From Arachis hypogaea (taxonomy: Eukaryota > Streptophyta > Magnoliopsida > Fabales > Fabaceae), in the NCBI RefSeq assembly GCF_003086295.3, contig NC_092050.1, forward strand, positions 143,995,699 through 144,059,698: a stretch of 64,000 bases of DNA. The letters are read 5' to 3'. The notes under the pieces are model-generated. The model was given only the letters and a program-made list of their open reading frames with translations, made no database searches and had not been told where the DNA came from. Positions within the stretch are counted from its first letter, which is position 1; every line of letters begins with the position of its first letter. Below, piece after piece: positions 38,198-54,930 of this stretch. Position numbers and translations under genes: made by a program.

Positions 38198-38661
38198 GGT
38201 TTTAGTTGTAAATTCTTAGTTTGCAAATTTGTTAATTTACTTTTAAGACTCTTGAACTTTGACTTTAGGAACTCTCAGCCATTGATTCCTTTAAACTTTG
38301 AAGCATGCATTTTTCGATATTTTTCTAAATTAAATTACAATTTTATTCTTTACCCAATTTCACTTTTTTTATTAAAGAAAAATCTGCTTCTGCTATATTC
38401 AATGAGCTGGCAGTGCAGGGTTAGTATATGCTGTAAAAAATCCTGCAGCCATTGATTCCTTTAAACTTTGAAGCATGCATTTTCCTCTCATCTTCCTACT
38501 CTTCCTTCCCATGCATTTTTCTTCCTACTCTTCCTATTCTTCCTACTCTTTATTGAATTCAAATCCGCAAAAGCATTTTACTACTAGCTGATTTTACTTT
38601 AATTGCATTTTACTTTAACTAGTATGGATAATAACTTGCTTATTTTAATGTGTACAGGATA

Positions 38662-43179
<4,518 letters not shown>

Positions 43180-43479
43180 GTTATTTGATTACTTTACTTT
43201 GAATATTTTGTATTATTAGTAGATTGCAATTTAAACGAATATAAGTCTAAGTTTAGTTATTTATCTTGTCTTGAGTCTTTATGTTAGAGGGTTATTTATT
43301 ATTTTGATAAGTTTGTAAACTCATTATCTAATATTTAGTATAAATTTTATTTTTATATTTAAAAGTTTATTTGTCTTGTTATCTAATATTCTGTTTAAAT
43401 TTTATTTTTATATTTAAAAGTTTATTTGTATTAACGGTTTACTATTTTTCAAATAGAAAAAAAAATAAAACATATAACT

Positions 43480-43967
43480 ATTAAAATCGACGGCAAAGTT
43501 GTCGCTTTTAAAAGTTAAAATAGACAAATCTAAATAATTAAATCGACGGCAAAGGTGTCGATTTTATTCAAGCACATATCGACGGCCTTGACGTCGATTT
43601 TATTAAACATATTATAGACAAAAGTGTTGTTGATTTTATTGAGTTAAATATCGACACAAAGGCTGTCGATTTTATTGAATAAATTATCGACAAAGAGGAC
43701 GTCGATTTTAAATAATAATATCGACAGCAATGTTGTCGATCTTATTAAGAATGTAAAATTCTCTCACCCATATTATAGACGGAACTAACGTCGATTTTAT
43801 TAAATTATTATCGACGGCCATGAAAGCCATCGATTTTATTAGCATTTTGAAAAATCGACAGGCTTTATAGCGACCAACTGCGCCGTCTATTTTGCCGTCG
43901 AATTTCAATATTATCAACGGCTAAGCCGTCGATTTGGCCGTCGATTTTAACGACGTTTCTTGTAGTG
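43480..43967. repeat. 3' subterminal repeats of the large CACTA element
   Basis: At least a dozen GTCGATTTTATT and ATCGACGGC motifs in both orientations fill the last 490 bp before the TIR, mirroring the 5' subterminal region. Confidence 0.9.
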
Positions 43968-43970
43968 TAA

Positions 43971-45344
43971 ACCTTAAATTCTAAAACCTAATTCTCCAAA
44001 AAGTGACAGTTAAAAATTAATTTTCACACAAAAAATAATTAGCTAATATTGACTAATAAATCATTAATTTTCTGTAGATTTTCTTATTATAAACTTTTTC
44101 TTTAGCTATTAGTATTCAGATATCGAATAATTAATACTACTAGTATATATACTTGTGCTTTGCATGGAATAATATATAAAATATATAAAGTATTTTTTTG
44201 AATATTTTAAATAAAAATATGCATAATAATTTTATTATAAAAATTTTATAAAATTAATTAAATTTAAAGATTAATTATTTCTAATATTAAAAATAATAAA
44301 ATCAATGAATAATATTTTTATTTGTTTCTAAAATATAACAATGACTCCTTAATAGTAATATATAGTTTGTAATTAAATAAAATATTTACATTAGAATTCT
44401 ATTTTTTTAAAGATTTTTTATTAAATAATATTAGTAGTTAAATTTGTAGATATTTTTTCATAATTTATAAAAAAAATTTTCAAACTTTAACTGATTTAGA
44501 CAAGTATAATCTAAATATAAGATAAAATTTATCTTTAAATGACCTAGCAAAAAAATTATTATAGAAAACAGTTTTTGTTAAAATATACCTAAAATTGTTT
44601 TATATTTTAGTATCATATTCATTCTTAGAATTAGAATAATATGACCAACATTATTACCTGTTGAAACTCACCAATATATTTTATTTATTCTTGTTTCTTG
44701 AGTTAAAATAGTTGTATTTAAATCTAAAAAAGGTTTTATATTTTTTGTTTGTTTTAACACCTATCAATTAACTGCTAACTATAAGATTAATGCACAATAT
44801 CTTAGCACAACGATGACAGATTTATCAATTCAAAATTTATAATGTTTTTGTCTATTTTAAGATAGATAATAAAAATTTTACTAAAAAAAGATAGAATACA
44901 ATTTATACTTACACATTATGTATAGGCACTATTGTATATAATTACTCACGATCCCTACAAAAAGGGAGGTAAGTCAAAAAGGCGAAGAAGTAAACACACA
45001 ACAGCCTTTATCAATGTTATTTCATCACTCAATCTCCCAAATTAGAAATAAGATTAAGCACGTAAGAAATATATATAATTTAAACATTGAGATGACTTAA
45101 CATGTGAAAAATTATGATAAATAAATTTCTATGGAATAAAAATAATAAAATTTATAATACAAAATTATAAAAATTTAACTAAATAAGAACAAAATACAAA
45201 AAATAGAAGAAATAGAGTATAATAATGAATAATAATATTTTATAGTTTAAAAAAAATCAAAGAGCAAAAATAATGCATCATAAGAAAAAAAAAGTATTAC
45301 CGAATCAAAGAGAAATTGGTAAAAATAAATAAAATTCTCATATA

Positions 45345-45384
<40 letters not shown>

Positions 45385-46200
45385 TAGAGAAATAGATAAA
45401 ATAAAAAATAAATGAATAAAATTGTATTTTTAAAAAAATTGAAGCAATATTCACAATTATATAATTGATAATGAATATATAACTATTAGACAATAAATTA
45501 AAAAAAAATACTAAGAGAACTATTAAAATAAAAAATATAAACAATGTCTAAAAATAAAAAATTTAAAATAAAAATATTTAAAATAAAAAAAATAAAAAGA
45601 AATTTTTAGTGAATAACGGTTCAAATATTAACATGAAAATAAATTGAATCAAATAATATATATTTAAATTAATTAAATTAAATAATTAATATAATAAATT
45701 AATCATAATTAGTTGACTCAATGAATTAAGTTAAATAAAAAAATTCTTATAAATATGTTATGTAAAAATTATAATATTTTTAAAAAATATTAATCAAAAT
45801 ATATAAAACAAAAAAAATTAACACAAATTAAAATAAAATCAATTCAATTAAATAAAATAATTAATATAAATAATTAGTTATAGTTAATATAGTCAAATAA
45901 AATATTAAATAATTTGATATTTATTTCAATCAAAATAAATAAATAATTAATTAAGACACTCTTAAAAATCATTAATCCGAATCTATAAGACAAAAATTTA
46001 ATATAAATTAAAACAAAATTAATTTATTTATTCCAGTCAAATCAAATAATTAATATAATTGATTAGTTATAATTAATGTGGTCAAATAAAATATTAAATA
46101 ATTTGATTTTTTTTCTCAATTAAATTAAATAACTAATTAATTGATTAACATATTTAAATTAATCAAATAAAATAAATCACAAATTTTATTTTTAAGAAAA
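43971..46200. repeat. AT-rich duplicated segment, copy C, second part
   Basis: It continues the match to copy B (11660-13670) after the CACTA element. It has an extra 100 bp at about 45005-45110 not found in B and ends at about 46170, where B continues into the hairpin array. A TA run lies at 45347-45380. No gene is visible. Confidence 0.85.
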
Positions 46201-46740
46201 TTTTTCATTTTCTCTGTGCGCTATTATTGCACCTTGTTTTCTGAACAACTTTACTTAAAAGAACTCTCTTTCTCCTTGCTCTTTCCATCTTCTACCTCTA
46301 CTCACCGCATGTTCATTAATCTAGTTTTTTCTCTGCATGTTCATCAATCTAGTTTTTTCTGCAACTTTCAGGTACTCTCTTTTTTTCTATTTTTTGTTTG
46401 TTTTTTATTTTTCGCACTTGAAGATGCATGTGTTTGCATTTATTTCTCTCTACTTCTACTTCTTCTTCTTTTATAATTTTTTGCACCAGCTTCTATTATT
46501 TTGTTTTTTTATAGATGTATTTTTTTTGCATGTGAGAATCTCTTGATTCTCCTTCGAACCACCTTTCTTTCGGTCATAAAAGCTTTTTTTTTTCATTTTC
46601 TTTCAATTTTTTAATTTTTTAGATCGGTACCATCGCATAACTTTTTTTCTAGATTCTTTTGTTTCTGTTGTTTTTGGAGCAAATTTCATTCACTTTAATT
46701 TTCTAAAACATAGTGGTTCTCCTACAGGTTTGCCCAAAAA
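46190..46740 (+). promoter_or_regulatory. Leader of plus-strand transposon ORF, copy 2
   Basis: A T/C-rich stretch collinear with 15304-15810. A GTTCATYAATCTAGTTTTT unit is duplicated in tandem at 46310-46355. It leads without interruption into the start codon at 46741. The regulatory role is inferred from position. Confidence 0.45.
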
Positions 46741-48482
46741 ATGGTGAGGAGAAAAGTGGTTGCCATTGACAAACACATTGGAACCTCCAACGAAGCTTTT
46801 CTGACTTCCAGTCATTTTCAAAAACATGATTTATATACTTGGGTAGCTGAGGAAGTTAAAAATACTCCTTCTATCATCACCAAGGAAGATCTTGATGAAT
46901 TGAAAGGGTCAGGTGTGATCTTCACTTTTGATGATGTTGGTAACTACTACTCACTTACTCTCCCTAACCAAGAAGAGCGTCTTTGCCATATTAATCATCA
47001 TGCTAAAAATGTTCTGGATTGGATGTGGATGTATGAAACTTTATTTACATGTCTCGAAGTTCGAATTTTCTTTTCTGATTTTCAACAAGATGTCTTGAAG
47101 TTGTGTGGATGTGCCCCTTCTCAGCCGCATCCTAATACTTGGGCTATCATTTGAGGGTTTGAACTATTATGTTCATTCCTCGAGTTTCCCATCTCCACCA
47201 GAGTATTTTTTTACTTTTTTAACTTTGCTATTTCTTTTGGTGCTTGTGGTCAAGGTTTTCTATCTTTCCAAGCTAACCACAATCATAGAATTTTCAACCT
47301 TTTTGAAGAATCGTACCATGGTTTTAAAGAAAAATATTTTAAAGTTGAAAGGGTCTCTGGGTCTCAACCTTTTTTCATGATTTTGGAGGATGAAAACAAT
47401 TTTAACCTTTATTGGAACTTTCACGTTGCTTCTCCAAAGATTGAACTGAAAGGTGTGAGCCCAATAGAGCGTGACATCGTTCATCTCTTCTTGGTTTATG
47501 GAATGATAACCCTTTGGATTTGAGGATGATCCTTGCTGATGTGCAAGCTTCTAAAAATATTGTTGGTAATGACATTTCTTCTTACTGATGTCTATCTTTT
47601 AAATTTTAAATAGTATAATGTTCTTCTCACTTTAATTGTTTTCCTCTTTTAACAGTTAAAATGGCTGGCGAAACTGAGGCCATTACTGCTATGAGGCAAA
47701 GGTTGGGTACTAACACTGTCCAGACAAACACTGAAGGTAGGGATATGATTTCTTCTTCAACTATCCATAGCAATCTTTCACCTCCAGAACCTCATAAATC
47801 AACCATTGATATCGAAATCTTTGATGCCCATCCTCCTTCGAGCTCTCTAGTGAGAAAGAAACAAAAGAGCAAGGGCAAAAGGCTTATGAAATCAATAACC
47901 ACTCAAGCGGAAGATCTAAGTTCCTATGGTTGTGTCTTGAAAAAAGATTTCCGCTACTGCGACTTTGTTGATTCTTTCTTATTGACCGAGGAGACCAAGT
48001 CAAAGTTAGTTGAGATGCCTGTGGAAGACACCTTACCTTAAATTCAAAAGATGCTCCTTCGCTCAGCTGCCTTCGTTCGGGATGTAGAGAAGGAGATCCC
48101 GAGCTTCCGTTCTAAAATTGCATCAAAAGAAAAAGAGCTTCAAACTTCTGCTACTCAAATTCAAATTTTGAATGCTACCTTAGCCTCGTTACAAGAAGAT
48201 AATAGAAAACTCCAAGAAAGTGTTAAATCTTTGGAAGATGATAAGAAGACTTCAGTATCTTGAGTTAAGAATTTGATGAAAAAGGTTGTTGAGATGGAGA
48301 AGAATAACTCTACACTTTCCAAGACTGCTGAGAATGCTGAACGAGCTGCTATTTATGGTATTTTCGATGCTGAGAAGAACATCTTCAACTAGATCAAGCT
48401 TTTGGCTCCTGAGTTGGATATCTCCTCAGTTAGCGCTTTCAAGAAGGTCATGGATGGGCAAGTAGTAGATATTATGTACTAA
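46741..48482 (+). pseudogene. Plus-strand 'putative gypsy-type transposon' ORF, copy 2 (nearly intact N-terminal half)
   Basis: From MVRRKVVAIDKHIGTSN at 46741 the frame is open to 47151, has one TGA at 47152 (an Arg CGA is expected in 'IIRGFELL'), and continues in the same frame to about 47525. It includes DLYTWVAEEVKN, LDELKGSGVIFTFDDVGNYY, NVLDWMWMYETLF and RVFFYFFNFAISFGACGQGF. A T-rich stretch at 47588-47655 ending TAACAG may be an intron, followed by MAGETEAITAMRQRLG (47661) and an Arg/Lys-rich segment to 48041. The last part (48051-48482) has heptad-like Leu/Glu/Lys patterning of a coiled coil. It lies antisense to the adjacent pol. Function is unknown. Confidence 0.7.
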
Positions 48483-48734
48483 TTTTTTTTGCATTTTGCA
48501 ATGTATTTCTCTCCTTTCAAGGTATTTTCCACTTTAACTTTGTGTTGGTTAAGCTTATGTAACTGCCCTTTAATTCTAGACTTTCAATCTCATATGACCA
48601 TTTTGAATAACTTATTTGCGCCTTATTTCTTTGTTATCGCTTTTTCGATATTAGCGCGACCATGTACTCATAGTATATATATATATATATATAGACACAC
48701 ACACGTTTAACATCATAAGATAAACAAAGATATC

Positions 48735-50069
48735 AATATGAATTGAAACTAAGACTTTATTGAATCAAAAATAAAACTAATACAAGTTTTAATGGCCTCA
48801 TTAAAATCCTTTTGACAGAAAAAGAGTGCCTTTATTCATACATTAACAATTTATAAGAATAATACCTCCTCAAATGAGTAGCAGTCTAGGTTCTCAGTAC
48901 CTTAGATCCATCAAAGTTTTCTATCTTGTACATTTGTTTTCCAGGACTTCTTTAATCTTAAAGGGACCTTTTCAATTTAGTGATAGCTTTCCTTGACTTG
49001 ACGAGGTCCCAACATCAGCTTGTCTCAAAACCAAATCACCCTCTTGAAGACTTCTAAGTTTTACTTTAGTGTTATACCTTTTAGCCACTCTAATCAATCA
49101 CAACCTTCATAATATCGTGGCCATTATCCCTCTTTTGGCCACGCTTTTAAAGCGTAGCAAGAAAAAAGTGCGGCCACAGGCCTTTTTTCTTGTAGTGACT
49201 CATGTTCAGCTAAAATAGACATTGATCTCACTTTATTTATGAGAATTGAGATCAAGTGCAACACGATCATTTGTGCTTTTGAGGAGCATCATAGCACTTA
49301 GTTTCCCGACTTCCATAGGGATCACAGCCTCTTTACCATAAGTTATCCCAAAAAAGTGTTTATCTAGTGGAAGATTCTGGTGTCGTATAGTACGACCAAA
49401 GTATAAACCATAATTCATCATCTAATAGCTCCTTGATCTCATCCAGCCTTTTCTTCAACACATTTAAGATGAGCTTGTTAGCTGCTTTAGCCTAGCCATT
49501 ACATACTTGGTGAAGGTTGAATTTTACCCTTTTCTACACTTTTTTACATACTCCATTACATCTCTAATGATTGTGGGCCAATAGTATCCTACCTCATAAC
49601 TTTTTGAACTAGGACTTTTCCACCCAAATGATGTCCATAATATCTTTCATGAATTTCCTGTAACACATACATCACTTGCTGAGGTGCTAAACATTTAAGT
49701 AGAGGGTGTGACAACCCTCTTTTATATAATTGACCATTTATGATGGTACATTGAAAGATTTCAATCTTAGCTTTTTGGCTTCTGTTGGGTCATTAAGAAA
49801 AAATTGATGTTCTAAATACGTTAAGATCAGATCTATCCAAGTGCTAATAACACTAGAGTGGGATATCATTACATTGTTAGTACTAACAGAAGGTTCTTAC
49901 AATACTTATTGAATCAAAGTTCGATTCTCACTCCCAAGTTTAGTATTTACTAACTTGGATAGGTTGTTAGTCCGTGTATTTTGTTCTCTAAAAACATGCT
50001 TAATTAAAAGGATTCAAAATTAGCTACATCCTCCTGAACTTTTTTCAAATACAGTTGCAACAATGGATC
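48735..50069 (-). mobile_element. Tat-like pol remnant, copy 2, integrase side (minus strand)
   Basis: It is collinear with 22594-24015 of the first copy, but more decayed. 49421-49233 keeps RTIRHQNLPLDKHFFGITYG and EAVIPMEVGKLSAM, the segment after the integrase core. The H2C2 region is readable at 49550-49700 with stops. A large part of the core corresponding to 23157-23450 is deleted around 49500. It is interrupted at 50070 by the CACTA element and resumes at 54387. Confidence 0.75.
49112..49197. mobile_element. Remnant of a CACTA-type element end inside pol
   Basis: The plus strand ends in TTCTTGTAGTG at 49197, an inverted CACTACAAGAA terminus. Before it lies a self-complementary GGCCACGCTTTTAAAGCGTA segment. 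This combination is a known type of legume CACTA end. The first pol copy retains only a 20-bp trace (near 22860), so the insertion predates the tandem duplication. Confidence 0.55.
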
Positions 50070-50444
50070 TCTCACTACAAGAAAAATGCTAAGAACTGTC
50101 GGAGTTACCATTAGATTTAGCGGCGGTGCTTACCGTCGGATTCAGTGACAAGTTTGATGAGAAATTCGTCATATCAAATAATTACCAGCGGATAGTGACT
50201 TCCGACGGTAAAACCGCCAGTAACTTTTGGCGGGAAACCACGACGAATGGGCACCATTTGTACCGTTGGATTTACCGTCGAACAAATCTGACGGTAAACA
50301 CGTTTAATAGAAATGCTGTGTTTTGGTAATCCGAACTGCATTACCATCGAAAATATCCGCCGGTAAATCCGATGGTAATAATGCCCTAAATTGGAACCGC
50401 GAACCCCTTTCCCTTCATTTCGAATTTCTCTTCTCTCTTTAAGC

Positions 50445-50449
<5 letters not shown>

Positions 50450-50482
<33 letters not shown>
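50450..50482. repeat. (CT)16 microsatellite
   Basis: A short CT run lies in the C/T-rich leader region of the small CACTA element, comparable to the leader patch in the larger one. Confidence 0.95.
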
Positions 50483-50484
<2 letters not shown>

Positions 50485-51746
50485 ACTTCTCACCTCTCAA
50501 TCTCTCTCTATCCCTATTGCCTCTGCCACCATTGCTCCAACCGCCTCTATTGATGCCCTGCCCTCTGCTAATCATCAGTCCATCGCGTTGTCTAGCTCTC
50601 GCTTTTATAAAGCCGCTGCCGCCACCGTAGGCTCGCCGGTCTGTCCCCCTTTCCAGTTGTCATGCTCCTTCTTTGTTCTTTATCAAAGGTTGTTATTCCA
50701 TCCATCTTATATATTATTATTTTTATTCTATACTAATTGATTCTTACGATGTTAGTATTAAGATTGATTATGCTCTGTTTTTGTTTTTCCCTTTTTTAAG
50801 TGGGGAATTTTATCAAACATGTTCTGTGCACTATGCATTGCAAAAATATGCTTGTGGTTATCTTGGTTTTGTGATTGCATTACAGAGTTATTTATTTCCT
50901 TGCTTTTTGAACTAGAGTTGATTGATTAGAGTCAGAGATGTTATGCAGAGAAATTTTTCCTCCCCACTGCAATTGAACTTTGCTTCTGAAATGTCTATGG
51001 CTCTTTTTATCTAGAAGTGTGATTAGAAAATACTGGTGTTATAGTAATTCCCAATCATGTGTAGGAGCATAGAAGTGTTAGATTAGTCTAAAAAATTGTA
51101 GATGTAAATTGTTGTCTTGCCTTTACTTTGTTTTTTCTTGTTGCTTCCTTATTGTATCTGTGACCTATGATGTCTTGTTTTCTCTCAATGTAACAAGTAG
51201 TGACAACAATGAATACACACCTTCCCATCTTAATTACCATTCCACCAAAACTTTAATGCCTCATAATGCTTGCATCATATTACATGTGGTGTTTCTCATG
51301 TTAAGTATACAATACTTAGCAGATTAAAGTCATCTTTAGTCAAATATTTAAATCCAAATTGAGGATTCTTTGGGTTGACTTAAGCTAGAGCCATAGTTTG
51401 AATAACCTTGATTTGTCTTAAATAACAAGGAGATAAATACTTAGTTGATTAGAGTCATCGTTATTCGAGGAAATAAATTGAGCTTTTTATTGCAAATTTT
51501 GGTCAATTTTTTGAAGTTAATGCTTGTGTTAACATTCTTATTATTCTTATGCTAAACTAACGAAAACACTTATTCATTCTAATGTAATTATTGAAACTAA
51601 AACATTGTAATTTCCTTTTTTTTATAAATTTACTAAACTAAAATATTCTTAGAATTATTTGTTATTTCTTGAGTTTCTTCTTATGTTATTATTTATTGGT
51701 GTTTGTTATGGTATTAATATGTTGCTAATATGTTTGCTGTACAAAC

Positions 51747-53885
51747 ATGATGACAGGTAGTAGAGGTAGGTCGAGTGGGTCATCCCGTGGTCGTGGTAGA
51801 GGGCGGATTGCCATCAAATCCCCAGGGCGCCCAGTTATCGCCCTCTACCCTGGCTCCCCGTTGACCCCTATGACATCACTGGTGGGTCCGTCGGACCAAT
51901 AGTTTATCATGGTTCAAAACTCAAACTGGGTGCCTCCGTCTACTACAGCCCCCTGCAAATGCAGCGTTCCCGTCGACAAGAGCCTGCGGTGGGTGACACC
52001 TTCAATGCCCCCAAGCAAGATGCCCTTGCACCACCACCCATCATCCGTTTGAGGATTTGACCTGATGGCATGCAGTCATGAGTTTAATTTTATAATATTA
52101 AGTTTGTTTATCTTTAGTGTGTCTATGTTAAGTTTGTTTATCTTATGTGATTGTTATTGTGCGATTTGTTGTGTGACAGGTTTGCACCCAACCTCAATGC
52201 TTGCACACAAGATATATCCAAGGTCATTAAGTCAATGTACGACTATCCATGGCCGACCTACACACAGATCCCAGCTGAGACCAAAGAGCGTTGGTTTCAA
52301 AAGTGGGCGGTAAGAACCCAATTTGGATATAATTGATTTACTGTATTTGAATTGTATTTTATTCCAAGTAACTAATGTTAGTGAATTACTTTGTGCAATT
52401 GAAATTCATATAGGATGTAGAGCATAACCTCATGATCCGCAAGATATATGACCAGTGGGCAGCCAAACATTTCCAGTAGAGGATGAGCAATGTTTGTTAG
52501 AGAAACACCACCTGACGAAGTGGATCCGTCCAAACATCAAACATAACCTGGAGGCTCACTTTAGAGATAATGAGGCCTTCAAGCGTCAACATCTAACGAA
52601 TATCACCAACATGGCATAGCCCAAGTCGTTGAGGTATACCGGTGGGTCGGCGACATTCACGAAGACGAAGACAAGGCCGGTAAAAATTTTGTCATTGTTT
52701 TAGCAGTTACTTAAATTAGTTAGAAGAGTTTACAGTGTTTAATTTTCTTTTTTATTATCAAGTTACTTAAGTAGTTAGTAGAGTTTATGGTGTTTAATAT
52801 TAAATTTTAGTGCATTTAGGTGGTTAAGATACGTTAGAATAGATTAGATTAGGCTCTGAGATTATTGGAAAATGTTGGATTGTTTAACTGTTTGCTGATT
52901 CCTGCTGCTGAAATTGTTTGAAAAATGCTTGACTGTGAAAATAACTATGTTAATTTGGTTTGGATGGAATCCTTCAAAGGTGGCTAAATCCGAGTTTCAG
53001 GAGAGACTCTGTCAAAATTTTTATAAGATTTTCATTTAAATCGGAAAATTTAAAATTAAAATTTGCTTTATATGTATTTGTTTGTCATTCTTTAATTTGT
53101 TCGTTTATTTTAATGTTTGATTGATATATGAATTTGTAGTCAAAGTCGTTGGATCATGAGGCTACACTGGCGGAGACCTTCAAGTATACGCATACTTTGA
53201 AGGCAAACAGGGTGAGATTTGCTGACGAGCAGTCAGCGGCTCATTATGTGAGTTTAAATTAATCTTAAATTTCAATTTTATTTCGTTTTAAGTTTGTTTA
53301 TTTAACTATTATCCTAATCACAACTAACGCGTGTGATGCAGGAGGAGTATCAGTAGAGGTTGGAGGCCGCGACCAAGCAATCTCAACCGCTCAGTGGAGC
53401 CGACGAAGCCGGCTCGAAGACCTCAGTCGTGGATCCCGACAAGATTTGACGCGAGACCACCTCTGAACCCCACAAGAATTGCCGCTTTGGTTTGGGCTCG
53501 ATCTTCGCCAGCGGCCTCTACTTCTCCGCATTGGCGGTTTCCTCTGCCTCTGCCACCAGCCCTGTTGATCCCCAGGAAGTTATCGACCTGAGGAAGGAGG
53601 TGCAAAAACTAACAGAAGAGCTTCACCAACGGTAGGAGCTATCTGAGCAGAGGTATCGAGAGATTCTTGCACGCGTTATCGTCAGCTCAGACCTGACAAA
53701 GAAGTTGGAGTAGCTCGATCGGCTGCGACAGCAGATGGAAGAGTACAACCAGTAGATGCACGCTGGAGACATCGGCTACTGGTTCCGGCGGCGATACTGC
53801 TGGTGGGGTACAGACGGCAGCACCTACTCTGCCACCTCAGCAAGGGGATCACAACGAAAATGACGATGATTATCAAGATTTCTAA
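51747..53885 (+). pseudogene. TNP1-like (Transposase_24) pseudogene with repeated CAG-to-TAG stops
   Basis: The first exon from 51747 reads SRGRSSGSSRGRGRGR and continues to PGRPVIALYPGSP. Another (about 52180-52310) reads FAPNLNACTQDISKVIKSMY and KERWFQKWA. Next comes VEHNLMIRKIYDQWAAKHFQ (52416 on), then SLDHEATLAETFKYTHTLKA (about 53145), and a final exon with a coiled coil (EVIDLRKEVQKLTEELHQR) and an acidic end. Gln is expected but TAG is found at about 51899, 52478, 53354, 53633, 53712 and 53753. A region near 52480-52630 is frameshifted. No function is left. Confidence 0.85.
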
Positions 53886-54389
53886 CTGTTAGGATTTTAT
53901 GCATTTTTGTTTGTTTAGGGTATATTACTCTTTTGTGACTTTTTATTGTATTCATACCATTTATTTTTAGTAAAATAATTTGTTGATTACCGCTTTTAGA
54001 TTTATGATAACAATTTTGTTAACAAGAGTTTTAATCCGAGATTAATCCATAAAAAATAAAAATTAATAATGCTATCGGCAGATTTACCATCGAATTAATC
54101 TGATGGTAAGTTTTGGCACCATTTAAAGCGAAATGGCACCAAATTTACCGTCAGATTAATTCGACGGTAACCATCAACCCCTGGCTTGACAATCCATTGA
54201 AAACACCAACGAAAAATCTGCCGATAATTAGCACCGGACAAAAAAAATTGCCGGAAAGGGGTTTCCAGTGCGGTTTATTCCGTCAACTACAAGACAACGG
54301 TAAATCCGATGGTAACTTTTTTAGTGGTGAATTTATTAGATTAATCCGACGGTAAATCTGACGGTACTCATTATTTTTTTGTAGTGTCT

Positions 54390-54684
54390 GGCTTGGTATT
54401 CACCGTTAAATTGCAAAGTCACAATCGACAAATCACTATAGATAGTGATATTCTTTTCTCCATTAAGCTTGATTGTTCGATATTGAAAAGTCAAACATGA
54501 TAGTGGCCTCAATCACTGTGTCTTTTTCTTTAGTAAGGATTAGACTAACTTTATCAATTTTAAAGTTTGAGGCTCTATTTATATAAACTTCCCAATTTAC
54601 AACCTTGGCCACTATGTATGTCATCTCGGCTAAGAAAGCCACCATTGTTTGAGCCTTAATGGCATAGCGAGGTTCATAATGATT
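54390..54684 (-). pseudogene. RNase H domain of pol, copy 2
   Basis: It continues pol copy 2 after the CACTA insertion. WEVYINRASNFK replaces the WKVYVDGASN of copy 1, so the first catalytic Asp is lost, and the frame ends after SISNNQA, before the Glu. The pol sequence stops abruptly at 54684 and is followed by the exon fragment of the 61124-type gene. Confidence 0.8.
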
Positions 54685-54930
54685 ATTCTGATTTGGAGGG
54701 AAGTAATGACATTGATGATGTTGTTAAATGAATTAATGAGCTTGCCTATATTTAATTTTCAAGTCAACCTTGACTTCACGTTAGCTTTGATTGCTAAAGT
54801 TTTTGAAGAATTGTTTGTTCTTTTTGAAAAGCATAAGTATTTCATTTTGTATTTGGTAAATAAAAAAAGATTATGTGCATGTATTTGTATTTATAGTTTT
54901 TAAAAGTATTAGGAGTGTTTTTTAAAGCAT
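54685..54930 (+). pseudogene. 3'-exon fragment of the gene at 61124 (copy B, 3' part)
   Basis: GATTATTCTGATTTGGAGGG and the next 45 bp match 61855-61906, the last codons of the intact gene (YSDWEESSDIDDDGK), including the stop. In the copy Trp-Glu is changed and the last codons read Asp-Val-Val-Lys. Its 3' flank (54720-54770, CAAGTCAACCTTGACTT) matches 61945-61965. The matching intron piece is at 14645-14870, on the other side of the retroelement block. Confidence 0.7.

Larger units (their letters stand above)
50073..54386 (+). mobile_element. CACTA (En/Spm) transposon, 4314 bp
   Basis: It starts CACTACAAGAAAAATGC and ends ATTTTTTTGTAGTG, flanked by a perfect TCT duplication (50070-50072 and 54387-54389). 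The first pol copy at about 24001-24015 (GGATCTCTGGCTTGG) is the empty site. Subterminal motifs of the ACCGTCGGAT/ATCCGACGGT type fill both ends and differ from those of the element at 33206, so this is another family. Only a TNP1-like gene is present; no TNP2 is found, so the element is non-autonomous. Confidence 0.97.

Noticed and set aside
50174..50575. 133-codon minus-strand frame rich in Arg and Glu
   Set aside because: It covers the CT microsatellite and the subterminal repeats of the CACTA element.
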